Source: GCA-2709075 sp964492555
GTDB lineage: Bacteria > Pseudomonadota > Alphaproteobacteria > MPNO01 > UBA2964
Length of the DNA stretch: 7,370 bases
NCBI GenBank assembly: GCA_964492555.1
Contig: CAZBKQ010000079.1
Coordinates: forward strand, 1-7,370
Direction: 5' to 3'
A program made the translations under genes and the position numbers. Every line of letters begins with the position of its first letter. Position 1 is the stretch's first letter. This document shows positions 1 through 7,139 of this stretch, in pieces. Under the pieces are notes generated by a model that was not told where the DNA came from, did not search any database, and saw nothing but the letters and a program-made list of their open reading frames with translations.

Positions 1-54
1 CGAAAGCAGCATCGCGGGAACGAGAAGGGTTGCAAGAATATGTTTCCGGGGCAT
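1..54 (-). CDS. N-terminus of an exported protein (signal peptide only, runs off left edge)
   Basis: Eighteen codons are visible, reading MPRKHILATLLVPAMLLS. A short basic start (R3, K4, H5) is followed by a hydrophobic stretch, the usual n- and h-regions of a Sec signal peptide or an N-terminal membrane anchor. The start is supported by GGTGAGG on the minus strand (62-68), 7 nt upstream of the ATG. No mature sequence is visible, so the function cannot be assigned. The gene is transcribed away from the tRNA, with about 260 bp of non-coding DNA between them. Confidence 0.6.
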   Translation of the reverse strand, partial: MPRKHILATLLVPAMLLS

Positions 55-316
55 TACCGGGCCTCACCTGAATTGTTTAACGCCGGAATCGTGTACGTTT
101 TCTATAGTACCGTCTGTAAACAGGCTGAAAATATCATTCTGTGACAAAGCCAACCCATGAATTTGGCGCATACTACTCAAAGGGTTTGTTCTTAACAAGC
201 TGGTTTTCAGTGATTTTTCAAGCCTGCCCAACAGCCACTTGCATTCGTCCGGCAATTTCAGTAACGTCCGCCGCCTTTGGTACGGGGGCAAGCCGCGTAC
301 CGCGATTTTTGGCGAT
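55..316. other. intergenic region between the left-edge gene and tRNA-Arg
   Basis: No convincing gene is seen. The open frames here have no recognisable protein and poor start contexts. The region should hold the promoter of the left-edge minus-strand gene and that of the tRNA. A weak plus-strand promoter candidate is TTGCAT (239-244), a 17-nt spacer and TAACGT (262-267), about 50 bp upstream of the tRNA. A 6-bp inverted repeat (GGTACG 279-284, CGTACC 296-301) is followed by TTTTT at 306-310. It resembles a small terminator but has no gene upstream on the plus strand. Confidence 0.4.
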
Positions 317-393
317 GCGCCCGTAGCTCAGCTGGATAGAGCACCAGACTACGAATCTGGGGGTCGGGAGTTCGAATCTTCCCGGGCGCGCCA
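317..393 (+). tRNA. tRNA-Arg (anticodon ACG), CCA encoded
   Basis: The cloverleaf is complete. The acceptor stem pairs GCGCCCG (317-323) with CGGGCGC (383-389), followed by discriminator G390 and an encoded CCA (391-393). The D arm is GCTC...GAGC. The anticodon stem CCAGA/TCTGG (344-348/356-360) encloses the loop CTACGAA with anticodon ACG at 351-353. The T stem GGGAG/CTTCC (366-370/378-382) encloses TTCGAAT. The length is 77 nt. ACG is the bacterial arginine anticodon whose A34 is normally converted to inosine by TadA so that CGU, CGC and CGA are read. I see no duplicate of the 3' end elsewhere in the window, so there is no sign of an integrated element. Confidence 0.97.
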
Positions 394-418
394 TCCCTCC
401 CCGACCGCAACAATCACC

Positions 419-826
419 ATGGCCGAACTGGAAACCCTGCTTTTCGCCAACGCAGCCTTTTACCGGGCGTTCTCGGATCGGGATCTCGCCGCGATCAAGG
501 CCATCTGGCGGGAAAGCGATGATATCGTCTGCATTCACCCCGGTTGGGGCGCGGTCAGGGGGCACGACAAGGTGCTGGCGAGCTGGGCGGCGATCCTGAG
601 CGCCCCTGAGTCACCGCCGGTTACGCCGGTGGAACCCTTCGCCGCGATTACCGGCAATGTCGGCTCGGTCGTGTGTTTCGAAAAACTGGGCGAGGGATAT
701 CTGATCGCAACCAACCTGTTCGTGCTGGAAAAAGGCGCCTGGCGCATGATCCACCATCAGGCGGGGCCGACTTCCGCCAGGCCGCGCGATGAAACAGCGG
801 CGGAAACCCCGCCGCAAATTCACTGA
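419..826 (+). CDS. SnoaL/NTF2-like domain protein (cone-fold, function unknown)
   Basis: The product is 135 residues, the usual size of single-domain SnoaL_3/DUF4440-type proteins. Seen: an N-terminal helix with FYRAFSDRDLAAI (14-26), then IHPGWGAVRGHDKVLASW (39-56), a VVCFEKLGEGY strand (84-94), a TNLFVLEKGAWRMIHHQAGP block (98-117), and a polar Pro/Glu tail. The HPGW...G...SW and WRM.HH motifs are characteristic of this family. Members are often annotated as ketosteroid-isomerase-like or calcium/calmodulin kinase II association-like, but most have no known substrate, and none is inferred here. The frame is open further upstream through the tRNA. That extension cannot be coding, so ATG 419 is chosen. 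There is no Shine-Dalgarno before it and it starts 25 nt after the tRNA, so it may be co-transcribed with the tRNA or expressed from a leaderless message. It converges with coxG, with 31 bp between their ends. Confidence 0.85.
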   Translation: MAELETLLFANAAFYRAFSDRDLAAIKAIWRESDDIVCIHPGWGAVRGHDKVLASWAAILSAPESPPVTPVEPFAAITGNVGSVVCFEKLGEGYLIATNLFVLEKGAWRMIHHQAGPTSARPRDETAAETPPQIH

Positions 827-857
827 AAAGACGGATCTGGCCGTTTCGATCGGCTGG

Positions 858-1481
858 TCAGTTGCGCATGCCGAACAGGCCGCGAATGCCCCGGACGATG
901 GCGTTCCAGATGACTTTCAGCCCCATCCCGCCGACCTGAACCGGCGCGGCCTGGGGCGGCGGTGCCACCGCAGGCACGTCATCATCGGCGTCGGCGGATT
1001 TTGCCGACGGAGCCGCCGTTTCGACGGCGGGCGCGATAACGTTATTGCGCAAATTCTCCGCGAACTGATCGATAATCTGCTGCGCCAGATCCTTTACCAT
1101 CCCGACGCCGCGCCCATACTGCGCGACAGCACCCGATAGCTGAAGATTGGTATTTATCACCACGCGCGCGCCGCCCTCGGCGTCTTCCATGTGAAAGGCG
1201 ACCTTGGCGTTGGCGCCGCCGCGTCCCTTCATGTCATTGCCCTGGGCCGTCAGTCTGGCGCTTTTCGCATCCTCGTCGATTTCCTCGAAGCTGGTGCGGC
1301 CGTTAAAGGTAAGGGCGACGGGTCCCAGCTTGACGGAGACCTTGCCCTTATACGTCTTGTCATCGACGATTTCGGTAAGCTCCGCCCCCGGCACACAGGG
1401 CGCGATGCGTTCGATATCCATCAGGATTTTCCAGGCTTCGTCGACTGGAACCGGCACGTCAAACTGGTTGTCGAATTCCAT
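858..1481 (-). CDS. coxG: CoxG-like SRPBCC protein (carbon monoxide dehydrogenase subunit G family)
   Basis: The product is 207 residues. The SRPBCC/CoxG domain occupies about residues 1-150: MEFDNQFDVPVPVDEAW at the start, IERIAPCVPGAELTEI (24-39), YKGKVSVKLGPVALTFNG (44-61), and the late helix region GRGVGMVKDLAQQIIDQF (123-140). A low-complexity Ala/Pro/Asp linker (about 151-185) leads to an amphipathic helix, GLKVIWNAIVRGIRGLFG (187-204), with basic residues spaced among hydrophobic ones. In the family, CoxG is not a catalytic subunit. It links molybdenum CO dehydrogenase to the membrane and its quinone pool, and the C-terminal helix fits membrane contact. The frame is open for 18 further codons, but ATG 1481 matches the family start and has GAGAAG (1489-1494) 7 nt upstream. 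The only hydroxylase subunit in view is the CoxL-like gene at 2896-5372. It lies on the same strand but is separated by an opposing gene, so the two are not one operon. Homologues also accompany other molybdenum hydroxylases, so a CO-specific role is not shown. Confidence 0.88.
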   Translation of the reverse strand: MEFDNQFDVPVPVDEAWKILMDIERIAPCVPGAELTEIVDDKTYKGKVSVKLGPVALTFNGRTSFEEIDEDAKSARLTAQGNDMKGRGGANAKVAFHMEDAEGGARVVINTNLQLSGAVAQYGRGVGMVKDLAQQIIDQFAENLRNNVIAPAVETAAPSAKSADADDDVPAVAPPPQAAPVQVGGMGLKVIWNAIVRGIRGLFGMRN

Positions 1482-1573
1482 TGCTCTTCTTCTCTTCTCC
1501 GTATTGCGGTAAGGATTTATCTCATAACGCGCCAAGCGCGTCCAACGCCGTCGTAGAGAGAAATTTTCCGATC
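1482..1573. promoter_or_regulatory. divergent control region between coxG and the EgtB-like gene
   Basis: Ninety-two bp separate two divergent starts, so promoters for both should lie here. On the minus strand, TTGGAC (1540-1545) and GATAAA (1516-1521) with an 18-nt spacer form a moderate sigma-70-like candidate for coxG. An inverted repeat ACGCG-ccaag-CGCGT (1527-1541) falls inside that spacer and could be an operator. The plus strand shows only a weak GAGAG (1556-1560), 13 nt before ATG 1574. All assignments here are by eye. Confidence 0.3.
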
Positions 1574-2899
1574 ATGGCCGGAATCCGACCACCCTCAACC
1601 CTGCATCCGATGCCCGTGGACTATTTGAGTGGCATCGCGGCAGACGCGCACGCACGCACCCTGGGTTTGATCGCGGATTTTGATGACGACAACCTGATTG
1701 GCCCGCGCCAGCGCATCCTGTCGCCGCCGCTCTGGGTCGCGGGTCACATCGCCTGGCTTTATGACCGCTATCTGCTGACGCGGATGGAGGCGCGGCCCGC
1801 CGGTCTTCCTGACATGGATGCGCTGTTTGACGACCGGGCGGTGCCGCATCCGGATTTGTGGAGTCTCGATTTCCCGGAACGCGACGCGGTCATCGCCTAT
1901 TCGGAACATGTTGCCGAAGCCGTATCCTCTGCGCTCGGCAATGGGGCGGAGGCATCGCCCGAGGCGACATTTTTTTGCCGGTTCTGCGTCCAGCGGGAAG
2001 ACATGCTGGGGGAGATGCTGATCGCGCAACGCCAGACGCTTGGCCTGCCGGCACCGTCCTGCGCCGGCGGTGAGATACCGGCGGCGGCACCCTGCGACGC
2101 GGGCGATATTATAATACCCGGCGGCGTGCACGCGTTGGGGGCGGTGCCCGAAGACCCGTTTTATCTGGATAACGAAAAATGGGGCCATGGATATGAGGTC
2201 GAGCCCTTCGCGATCTCTCGCCTTGCCGTGACGAATGCCGAATTCCGCGCTTTTGTCGAAGATCGCGGCTATCAACGCGAGGAGCTCTGGTCCCCGGCGG
2301 GCTGGGGCTGGCGCGCCCATGCCGCCGCCGGACATCCCGTGTATTGGCGGCAGGGTGCGAACGGGTGGGAACAACGCCGCTTCGATAAATGGCTGCCGCT
2401 GGCGGCGGACGAACCGGTTATTCACGTCAACTGGTTTGAGGCCGATGCCTGGTGCCGTTGGTCGGGACGGCGTCTCCCCTGGGAAGGGGAATGGGAAATC
2501 GCCGCCTCGCTGGCCACGCGTCTGCCCGACAAAATCCGGGGCCCGAAAAGCCGCTATCCGTGGGGCGACGATCCCGGCGATCCGCCGCCGGCCAATCTGG
2601 ATGCTCGCGCCATCGGTCCCTGCGCCGTCACCGCCTTTCCAGACGGCGACAGCGGATACGGGCTGCGCCAGATGGCGGGCAATGTGTGGGAATGGACGCA
2701 ATCGGTGCTGTCGGATTATCCCGGCTTTACCCCCGACGCGATGGAGCATTTGTCGCGCCCCTTTATGGATGGCGCGCATCCGGTGTTTCGCGGCGGGTCC
2801 TGGGCGACGCATTCACGCGCGGTATGGAATAATTTCCGCAATTTCGACGGGATGGACCGGCGCGACCGGTTTACCGGCTTTCGTAGCTGCGCGGTTTAG
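1574..2899 (+). CDS. EgtB/SenA-like protein (DinB + FGE-sulfatase domains) with degenerate iron site
   Basis: The product is 441 residues, the normal length for EgtB-type sulfoxide/selenoxide synthases. These non-haem iron enzymes join a sulfur or selenium donor to hercynine. The N-terminal DinB-like four-helix domain (about 15-165) contains LSPPLWVAGHIAW (49-61), where H58 matches the first iron ligand. The second motif, HExxHxE in catalytic members, reads REDMLGE (141-147), so two ligand histidines are replaced by R141 and L145. The C-terminal FGE-sulfatase domain (about 180-441) is well kept: RRFDKWLPL (268-276), HVNWFEADAWCRWSGRRLPW (284-303), MAGNVWEWT (367-375), FRGGSWATHSR (405-415), NFRNF (420-424) and FTGFRSCAV (433-441). 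The spacing and ending resemble the SenA-type (EgtB_X) branch more than classical EgtB; I am moderately sure of this. No EgtD methyltransferase or SenB/SenC partner is in view. It may be a non-catalytic relative or use another metal arrangement. ATG 1574 is preferred; an upstream in-frame start at 1481 would run antisense through the coxG leader. Confidence 0.85.
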   Translation: MAGIRPPSTLHPMPVDYLSGIAADAHARTLGLIADFDDDNLIGPRQRILSPPLWVAGHIAWLYDRYLLTRMEARPAGLPDMDALFDDRAVPHPDLWSLDFPERDAVIAYSEHVAEAVSSALGNGAEASPEATFFCRFCVQREDMLGEMLIAQRQTLGLPAPSCAGGEIPAAAPCDAGDIIIPGGVHALGAVPEDPFYLDNEKWGHGYEVEPFAISRLAVTNAEFRAFVEDRGYQREELWSPAGWGWRAHAAAGHPVYWRQGANGWEQRRFDKWLPLAADEPVIHVNWFEADAWCRWSGRRLPWEGEWEIAASLATRLPDKIRGPKSRYPWGDDPGDPPPANLDARAIGPCAVTAFPDGDSGYGLRQMAGNVWEWTQSVLSDYPGFTPDAMEHLSRPFMDGAHPVFRGGSWATHSRAVWNNFRNFDGMDRRDRFTGFRSCAV

Positions 2900-5372
2900 A
2901 CGGCCTGTTTAGCCTCCGAAATCAGCCGCCACAGGCTGAGCGATGTTGCCGGCATCGGCACATCGGTTATGCCCAGCGGCGACAGCGCGTCGATCAGCGC
3001 GCTTTGCACGCAGGGCAGGGCGCCGACGCAACCGGCCTCGCCCGCTCCCTTGATGCCGAGCGGGTTGGTCGGTGACGGATCGCCGTTGCTGACCACGTCG
3101 ATAAAGCACATGTCATCGGCGCGNNNNNNNNNNNNNNNNNNNNNNNNNNNNNNNNNNNNNNNNNNNNNNNNNNNNNNNNNNNNNNNNNNNNNNNNNNNNN
3201 NNNNNNNNNNNNNNNNNNNNNNNTCGGTGACGGATCGCCGTTGCTGACCACGTCGATAAAGCACATGTCATCGGCGCGCGGCATGCAGTAATCCATGAAA
3301 GACGCCGACATCAGCTGGCCGCTATCGCGGTCATAGGCGACGTCCTCGCACATCGCCTGGCCCAGACCTTGCGAGACACCGCCGACGATCTGTCCCTTGA
3401 GCAGCAGCGGATTGACCACCGTCCCGACATCGTCGACGACCGCGTAGCGGATAAATTCTGTGGTGCCGGTGTCGGGGTCGATTTCGACCTCGCAGATATG
3501 GCAACCGTTTGGAAAGGTCGGCGCGTTGGGCTTGAAGGCGGCCTGCGCCTGAAACGTCGGCTCGATCCCCGGCGGCAGCATCATGTCATAGGCCTTGCGC
3601 GCCACCTCGCTGATATCCAGAGCCCGGTCGGTCCCGGCGATGCTGAACTTGCCGTCCTCGAACACGATATCCTCGGCCGCGGCCTCCAGCATGTGGGCGG
3701 CGAAGATCTTGCCCTTCTCGATAATCCGGTCACTCGCCATTAACAGCGCGCCGCCGCCGTTTCCGGCTGACCGCGACCCGAACGTGCCACGCCCGTGCGC
3801 GACGATGTCTGTATCGGCCTGCAGGAAGGTTATGTTTTCCAGCGGGATGCCGAGCAGATCATTGACGATCTGCTTGAAGGTGACGTCATGGCCTTGGCCC
3901 TGCGCGACGGTGCCGAGCAGGATGGTGCAGCCGCCCTTGCTGTCGAAGCGGATTTCAGCGGTTTCCTCAATCGGTGCGGCGGATTGTTCGATGGCGCAGG
4001 ACAGCCCTATCCCGCGCAGCTTGCCGCGTGAAGCGGCTTCCTTGCGGCGATCCTCGAACCCGGCCCAATCGGCCATCTCCAGCGTCATATCCAGCGATTC
4101 CTCGAACCGGCCCGAATCGTATTTGAAGATCAGCCCGGTCTGATAGGGCAGAGCCTCGGGCGGGATTATGTTGCGGCGGCGGAGTTCCGCCCGGTCGATG
4201 CCCATTTCGCGCGCCGCCGTATCGATTGCCTTTTCAATGGCGAGGCTGGCTTCCGGCCGTCCCGCGCCGCGATAGGGCGCGGTGTTATTGTTATTGGTGA
4301 AGACGCCGGTGACGGCCGTGTAAATCACGGGCGTGGTGTAAACGCCGGACAGCCCGCCGAGATTGTTGGTTGGCGAATGGGCGGTCATCATCGACATATA
4401 GGCGCCGAGCGCCGCCACCGTATGCACCCGGAAACCGAGAAACTTACCGTCCGCATCAAGTGCGAGTTCCGCCGTGACATCATTGTCCCGCGCGTGGGTG
4501 TCGGACATCAGCGATTCGGTCCGGTCGGCGGTCCAGCGTACCGGGCGGCCGGCTTCTTTTGACGCCAGCAGGACCAGAAGCTGGTCGTCATACATTTCGC
4601 CCTTCATCCCGAACGCGCCGCCGACATCGCCCGCCGTCACCCGGATTTGCGCTTCCGGTACCTTCAGGATGTTGGAGAGATGCGTGCGGATACCGTGGAC
4701 CTGTTGCGTGCTGGTGGTCAGCAGATAGCGCCCGGTGCGGTGGTCATATTCGCCGATCGATACCCGGGGTTCCATCGCGTTGGCGGATATCCGGTTTACG
4801 CGATAGGTAATTTTGGTGACATGATCGGCGGCTTCGAACGCGGCGTCGACCGCCGCCTTGTCGCCCATTTCGAAAAAGAACGCCTCATTGTCCGGGCATT
4901 CGTCCCAGATCGGCGTCACTCCGTCCTTACCGAAATCGGAAAGATCGGTGAGCGACGGCAATATGTCGAAATGGATTTCAATGGCCTCCGCCGCGTTCTT
5001 TGCCTGGTTGAGCGTTTCCGCAACGATAAAGGCGACGGGATCCCCGACATAGCGGACCCGGTCGCGGACAAGACCCGTTTTCGGCGCTTTTTGAATTGAT
5101 CCGTCCCGCTTTGGGCGCTGTACCATAACGGGGAACGGGCCCAAATCCATCGCCGCGAGATCGTCACCGGTCAGAATGCACAGCACGCCCGGCATTGCTT
5201 TGGCCGCCGCGCAATCGAGAGACGCAATTTTCGCGTGGGCGTGGGGCGAGCGGAGGAAATACCCGACCGCCTGGCCGGCCAGCGCGAAATCGTCGCCATA
5301 TTGCCCGCGCCCCTGCAACAGCCGGGGATCTTCCGTCCGGGGAACCGGTTGTCCGATGCCAAACTCACCCAT
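2896..5372 (-). CDS. CoxL-like (form II) molybdopterin-binding hydroxylase large subunit, interrupted by an assembly gap
   Basis: This belongs to the xanthine dehydrogenase/aldehyde oxidase large-subunit family, which binds the molybdenum-molybdopterin cofactor and hydroxylates or oxidises small substrates. Seen: N-terminal a/b hammerhead domain (about 15-135), GGAFGMKG (251-258), the active-site loop PYRGAGR (366-372), QGQGHD (491-496), FGSRSAGNGGGAL (531-543), KGQIVGGVSQGLGQ (659-672) and, after the gap, KGAGEAG, whose glutamate (E727 in the repaired protein) matches the catalytic Glu. True CO dehydrogenase has a Cys in the active-site loop (AYRCSFR). PYRGAGR marks the form II group, so CO oxidation is not supported and the substrate is unknown. 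Collapsing the 100 N and one copy of the flanking 55-bp repeat gives a continuous 773-residue frame ending at TAA (2896-2898). ATG 5372 has GAGG (5380-5383) 7 nt upstream. The small (2Fe-2S) and medium (FAD) subunits that normally accompany it are absent here. Confidence 0.93.
3069..3123. repeat. 55-bp direct repeat, copy 1 (contig-end overlap)
   Basis: The 55 bases ending at the gap, from TCGGTGACGG to TCGGCGCG, are identical to 3224-3278 immediately after it. An exact copy on each side of an N gap is the mark of two contigs whose ends overlap. It is not a biological duplication. Confidence 0.95.
3124..3223. other. scaffold gap, exactly 100 N
   Basis: A run of exactly 100 N, a standard placeholder length for gaps of unknown size. 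Because the flanks overlap by 55 identical bases, the true gap is most likely zero and the real sequence is 155 bp shorter. It sits in the C-terminal part of the CoxL-like gene and shifts its apparent frame. Confidence 0.98.
3224..3278. repeat. 55-bp direct repeat, copy 2 (contig-end overlap)
   Basis: Identical to 3069-3123. In the minus-strand coding frame both copies encode the same RADDMCFIDVVSNGDPSP segment. Only one copy is expected in an intact CoxL-like protein. Confidence 0.95.
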
Positions 5373-5432
5373 TTTTGCGCCTCAAAATGATGTTTTCAGT
5401 CACTTTCCGATTACAGGAAGGGGCGATAAATG

Positions 5433-5457
5433 AAAAGGGCGGCCCTGCGGCCGCCCT
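5433..5457 (-). terminator. Rho-independent terminator of the exported-protein gene
   Basis: A perfect 9-bp inverted repeat, AGGGCGGCC (5436-5444) and GGCCGCCCT (5449-5457), encloses a 4-nt loop. Read on the minus strand, the stem is followed by TTTT and then a T-rich stretch (CATTTAT). It lies 22 bp beyond the stop codon of the gene at 5480-6157 and about 60 bp before the CoxL-like start, so it should end the upstream unit and leave the CoxL-like gene to its own promoter. Confidence 0.85.
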
Positions 5458-5479
5458 ATGTCACCTAATCCCGAACCGG

Positions 5480-6157
5480 TCAGCAGGCCGGTCCGTGCGG
5501 TGTGTGGAAATAGCGGTCATACAGCTCGACAATCCCAGCTAGAGCTTCGGAAAATTTCGCCTCCATAGCGGAAGGGACCAGATGCCGCGCGAGCGGGCCA
5601 TGCTCAATATGATCCTTGAGGCAGGTCCGCCGGTCGGCGTCACCCTCTATACGACCGCAGCTTGCTGCGTAAATCATATTGCCGGCGCGCACCGCCTCGA
5701 TCGCCGTTGTCATGTGATCGGCTTCCTCATGCGATTGAGCCACGGTCTTGTGTTCCGGGCCGACGGTTTGGGCCCAGCGATGACCTTCGGCCGCGCAGGC
5801 ATTGAAATCGGCGCATGCCGCCGCACCTGCGCCGCTTTTCTGATGTTTCATGAAGCTGTACGCCGAATCCTTGCGGCCGCAGACCAGCCCCGCCAGCCCG
5901 CCAGCGGTAACGACATGACCGTCGCCCATCTTGGCGATGCGGTTGACCAGCGCATCGGGGTTTGCGGCTTCGGCTTTCACGAAGGTTTCATGGAGCTTTT
6001 TCTTCAGCGCGGAAACCGTTTCATCGAGCTCTTTTTTGGAAAACTCGCCCGCGGTCTGTGCAATCGCCTTATCGGCAAATTGTCCGCCAAAAGCGCAAAG
6101 CCCGGCGATTACAAGGGCGGCGCATAGTCTTTGGGTCATTTTCGTATTGATCCTCAT
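5480..6157 (-). CDS. exported Cys/His-rich protein of unknown function
   Basis: The product is 225 residues and I do not recognise its family. A Sec signal peptide is clear: basic start (R2, K6, R10), hydrophobic core about 11-24, and an AIA-QT cleavage site after residue 33. The predicted mature protein has six cysteines (93, 115, 121, 167, 179, 225, the last being the final residue), which could form three disulfides in the periplasm. It also has about twelve histidines, including SHEEADHM (142-149), KDHIEHGPLARH (181-192) and HTPHGPAC at the end, which could bind a metal; this is inference. No CxxCH haem motif is present. A charged helical stretch (about 38-65) follows the signal. ATG 6157 is chosen because AGGAGG (6167-6172) lies 9 nt upstream; a second ATG at 6139 has no such site. 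It directly follows the PLC-like gene on the same strand, so the two are probably co-transcribed, and it ends in a strong terminator. Confidence 0.85.
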   Translation of the reverse strand: MRINTKMTQRLCAALVIAGLCAFGGQFADKAIAQTAGEFSKKELDETVSALKKKLHETFVKAEAANPDALVNRIAKMGDGHVVTAGGLAGLVCGRKDSAYSFMKHQKSGAGAAACADFNACAAEGHRWAQTVGPEHKTVAQSHEEADHMTTAIEAVRAGNMIYAASCGRIEGDADRRTCLKDHIEHGPLARHLVPSAMEAKFSEALAGIVELYDRYFHTPHGPAC

Positions 6158-6239
6158 ATTTCCGGCCCTCCTATTTCACCGCATTGAAATGTTGCGCCGG
6201 GATCTTGTTGATATGTTCGACAAAGAGAAGCCCCTGGCC

Positions 6240-6242
6240 CTA
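6240..6242 (-). other. in-frame TAG inside the PLC-like gene
   Basis: The stop follows ...VPNFIALDFAE. The same frame continues with GQGLLFVEHINKIPAQHF and ends at a second TAG (6171-6173). Related PLC-like proteins continue past the DF strand into a final helix ending near an LN-type motif, and the continuation fits this. A CAG to TAG change would account for it. Confidence 0.55.
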
Positions 6243-7097
6243 TTCCGCAAAATCGAGAGCGATAAAGTTCGGGACGCGCTTGACCGCATTCCAGCACTGC
6301 TTCGCCCGTTTCTGCAGCCAGACGTAATTGTTGATCGCGGTCGGGGTGAGATTGCCAACCGGCACCCATGGCTGGCCCGCCATGATCCCGTAGAAGTGAT
6401 TCATGGTCAGCAGCGTGACGTTCTTATTCTTCACATTGTCGGTGGTGTCGCCGCGGATGGCGCAATTATTATGTTTTGCCAGGTCATATTGCGTTTCCAC
6501 GACATAGGCCCAGCTGTTGGGCAGCCCGTCCTTGCTGTGGTTCGACGATAACACGACCACGCGCTTGTTCTGGGCGCGCATCCAGCCGATCGTCGGCCAG
6601 CCCTTCTGGCCAACGCCGTGGCTGTCGGGGTTGAAAATATAATGACTGATGCCGGAGGCGTTGAATTGATCCGCCATCATATTCCTGTCGTCGACATAGC
6701 TCTCAAAAAAGATTGTCACGATGGCGCGGCGGTTGCGGTCCAGATAGCGCTTTATCTCGCCGAGCGCCGTGTAGAGTTCCTGCGGCGGCTTCAATGGCCG
6801 CTCCAGATTATGCGTCAACGGGCAGTCGACAGCTTTCTTACCCGCATTTTCGTGGCACAGCCGGACCCTGACCGGTCCATCCGGAATATAGCGTTTGGTG
6901 CCGTCACAGACTTGTTTGGTCGTCCAGCTTCTAAGGGTGACGGGGCTGCAGGCCAGATACGGTATCTTCTTGCACACCAGGTCAGCAACATGAACCGTGG
7001 AGCAGGCGACTTTGCCGAGCCTGTAACAGGTGTCGCGGGCAGGTTTCCATTTGATGCCGCTGCAGATGCTGTGACAGCGCCGTTCCGCCTTGCTGAC

Positions 7098-7139
7098 TTT
7101 TTTTACAGTCGGTTTTGGTTGTTTTCTGACATTTTTTTT
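7098..7139 (-). other. poly-A tracts at the frame change of the PLC-like gene
   Basis: On the coding strand there are an A8 run (7132-7139) and an A7 run (7098-7104) in an A-rich, GC-poor stretch. Removing one A from either run joins the catalytic-His frame to the downstream frame. The A7 run is slightly favoured: the upstream frame between the two runs has more G/C third bases and keeps regularly spaced cysteines. Confidence 0.5.

Noticed and set aside
64..291. Minus-strand 75-codon ORF in the left intergenic region
   Set aside because: No recognisable domain and no good ribosome site; it probably overlaps promoter DNA.
279..310. Hairpin plus T run upstream of the tRNA as a terminator
   Set aside because: The stem is only 6 bp, the T run is separated from it, and no plus-strand gene lies upstream; noted only within the intergenic entry.
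371..393. tRNA 3' end as an attachment site for an integrated element
   Set aside because: No repeat of this sequence, integrase or phage gene is seen in the window.
239..418. Plus-strand frame extending the SnoaL-like gene upstream through the tRNA
   Set aside because: It would translate across a complete tRNA-Arg gene, and the protein family starts at the ATG at 419.
827..857. Possible terminator between the convergent SnoaL-like and coxG genes
   Set aside because: The best stem is only about 4 bp (GCCG/CGGC) with no T run.
1595..2812. Long minus-strand ORF (405 codons) opposite the EgtB-like gene
   Set aside because: Arg/Pro-rich shadow typical of GC-rich antisense frames; the plus strand encodes a clear conserved protein.
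3069..3278. Direct repeat considered as a CRISPR, duplication or insertion target
   Set aside because: Only two copies, exact, each abutting a 100-N gap and encoding the same protein segment; this is an assembly overlap.
2994..5372. 792-residue version of the CoxL-like protein read straight through the N run
   Set aside because: Its last residues are in the wrong frame and the Ns are placeholders; the repaired 773-residue protein matches the family C-terminus.
6240..6242. TAG as a pyrrolysine codon
   Set aside because: The other genes in the window end at TAG or other stops normally, and nothing in the window suggests a pyrrolysine system; a point mutation is simpler.
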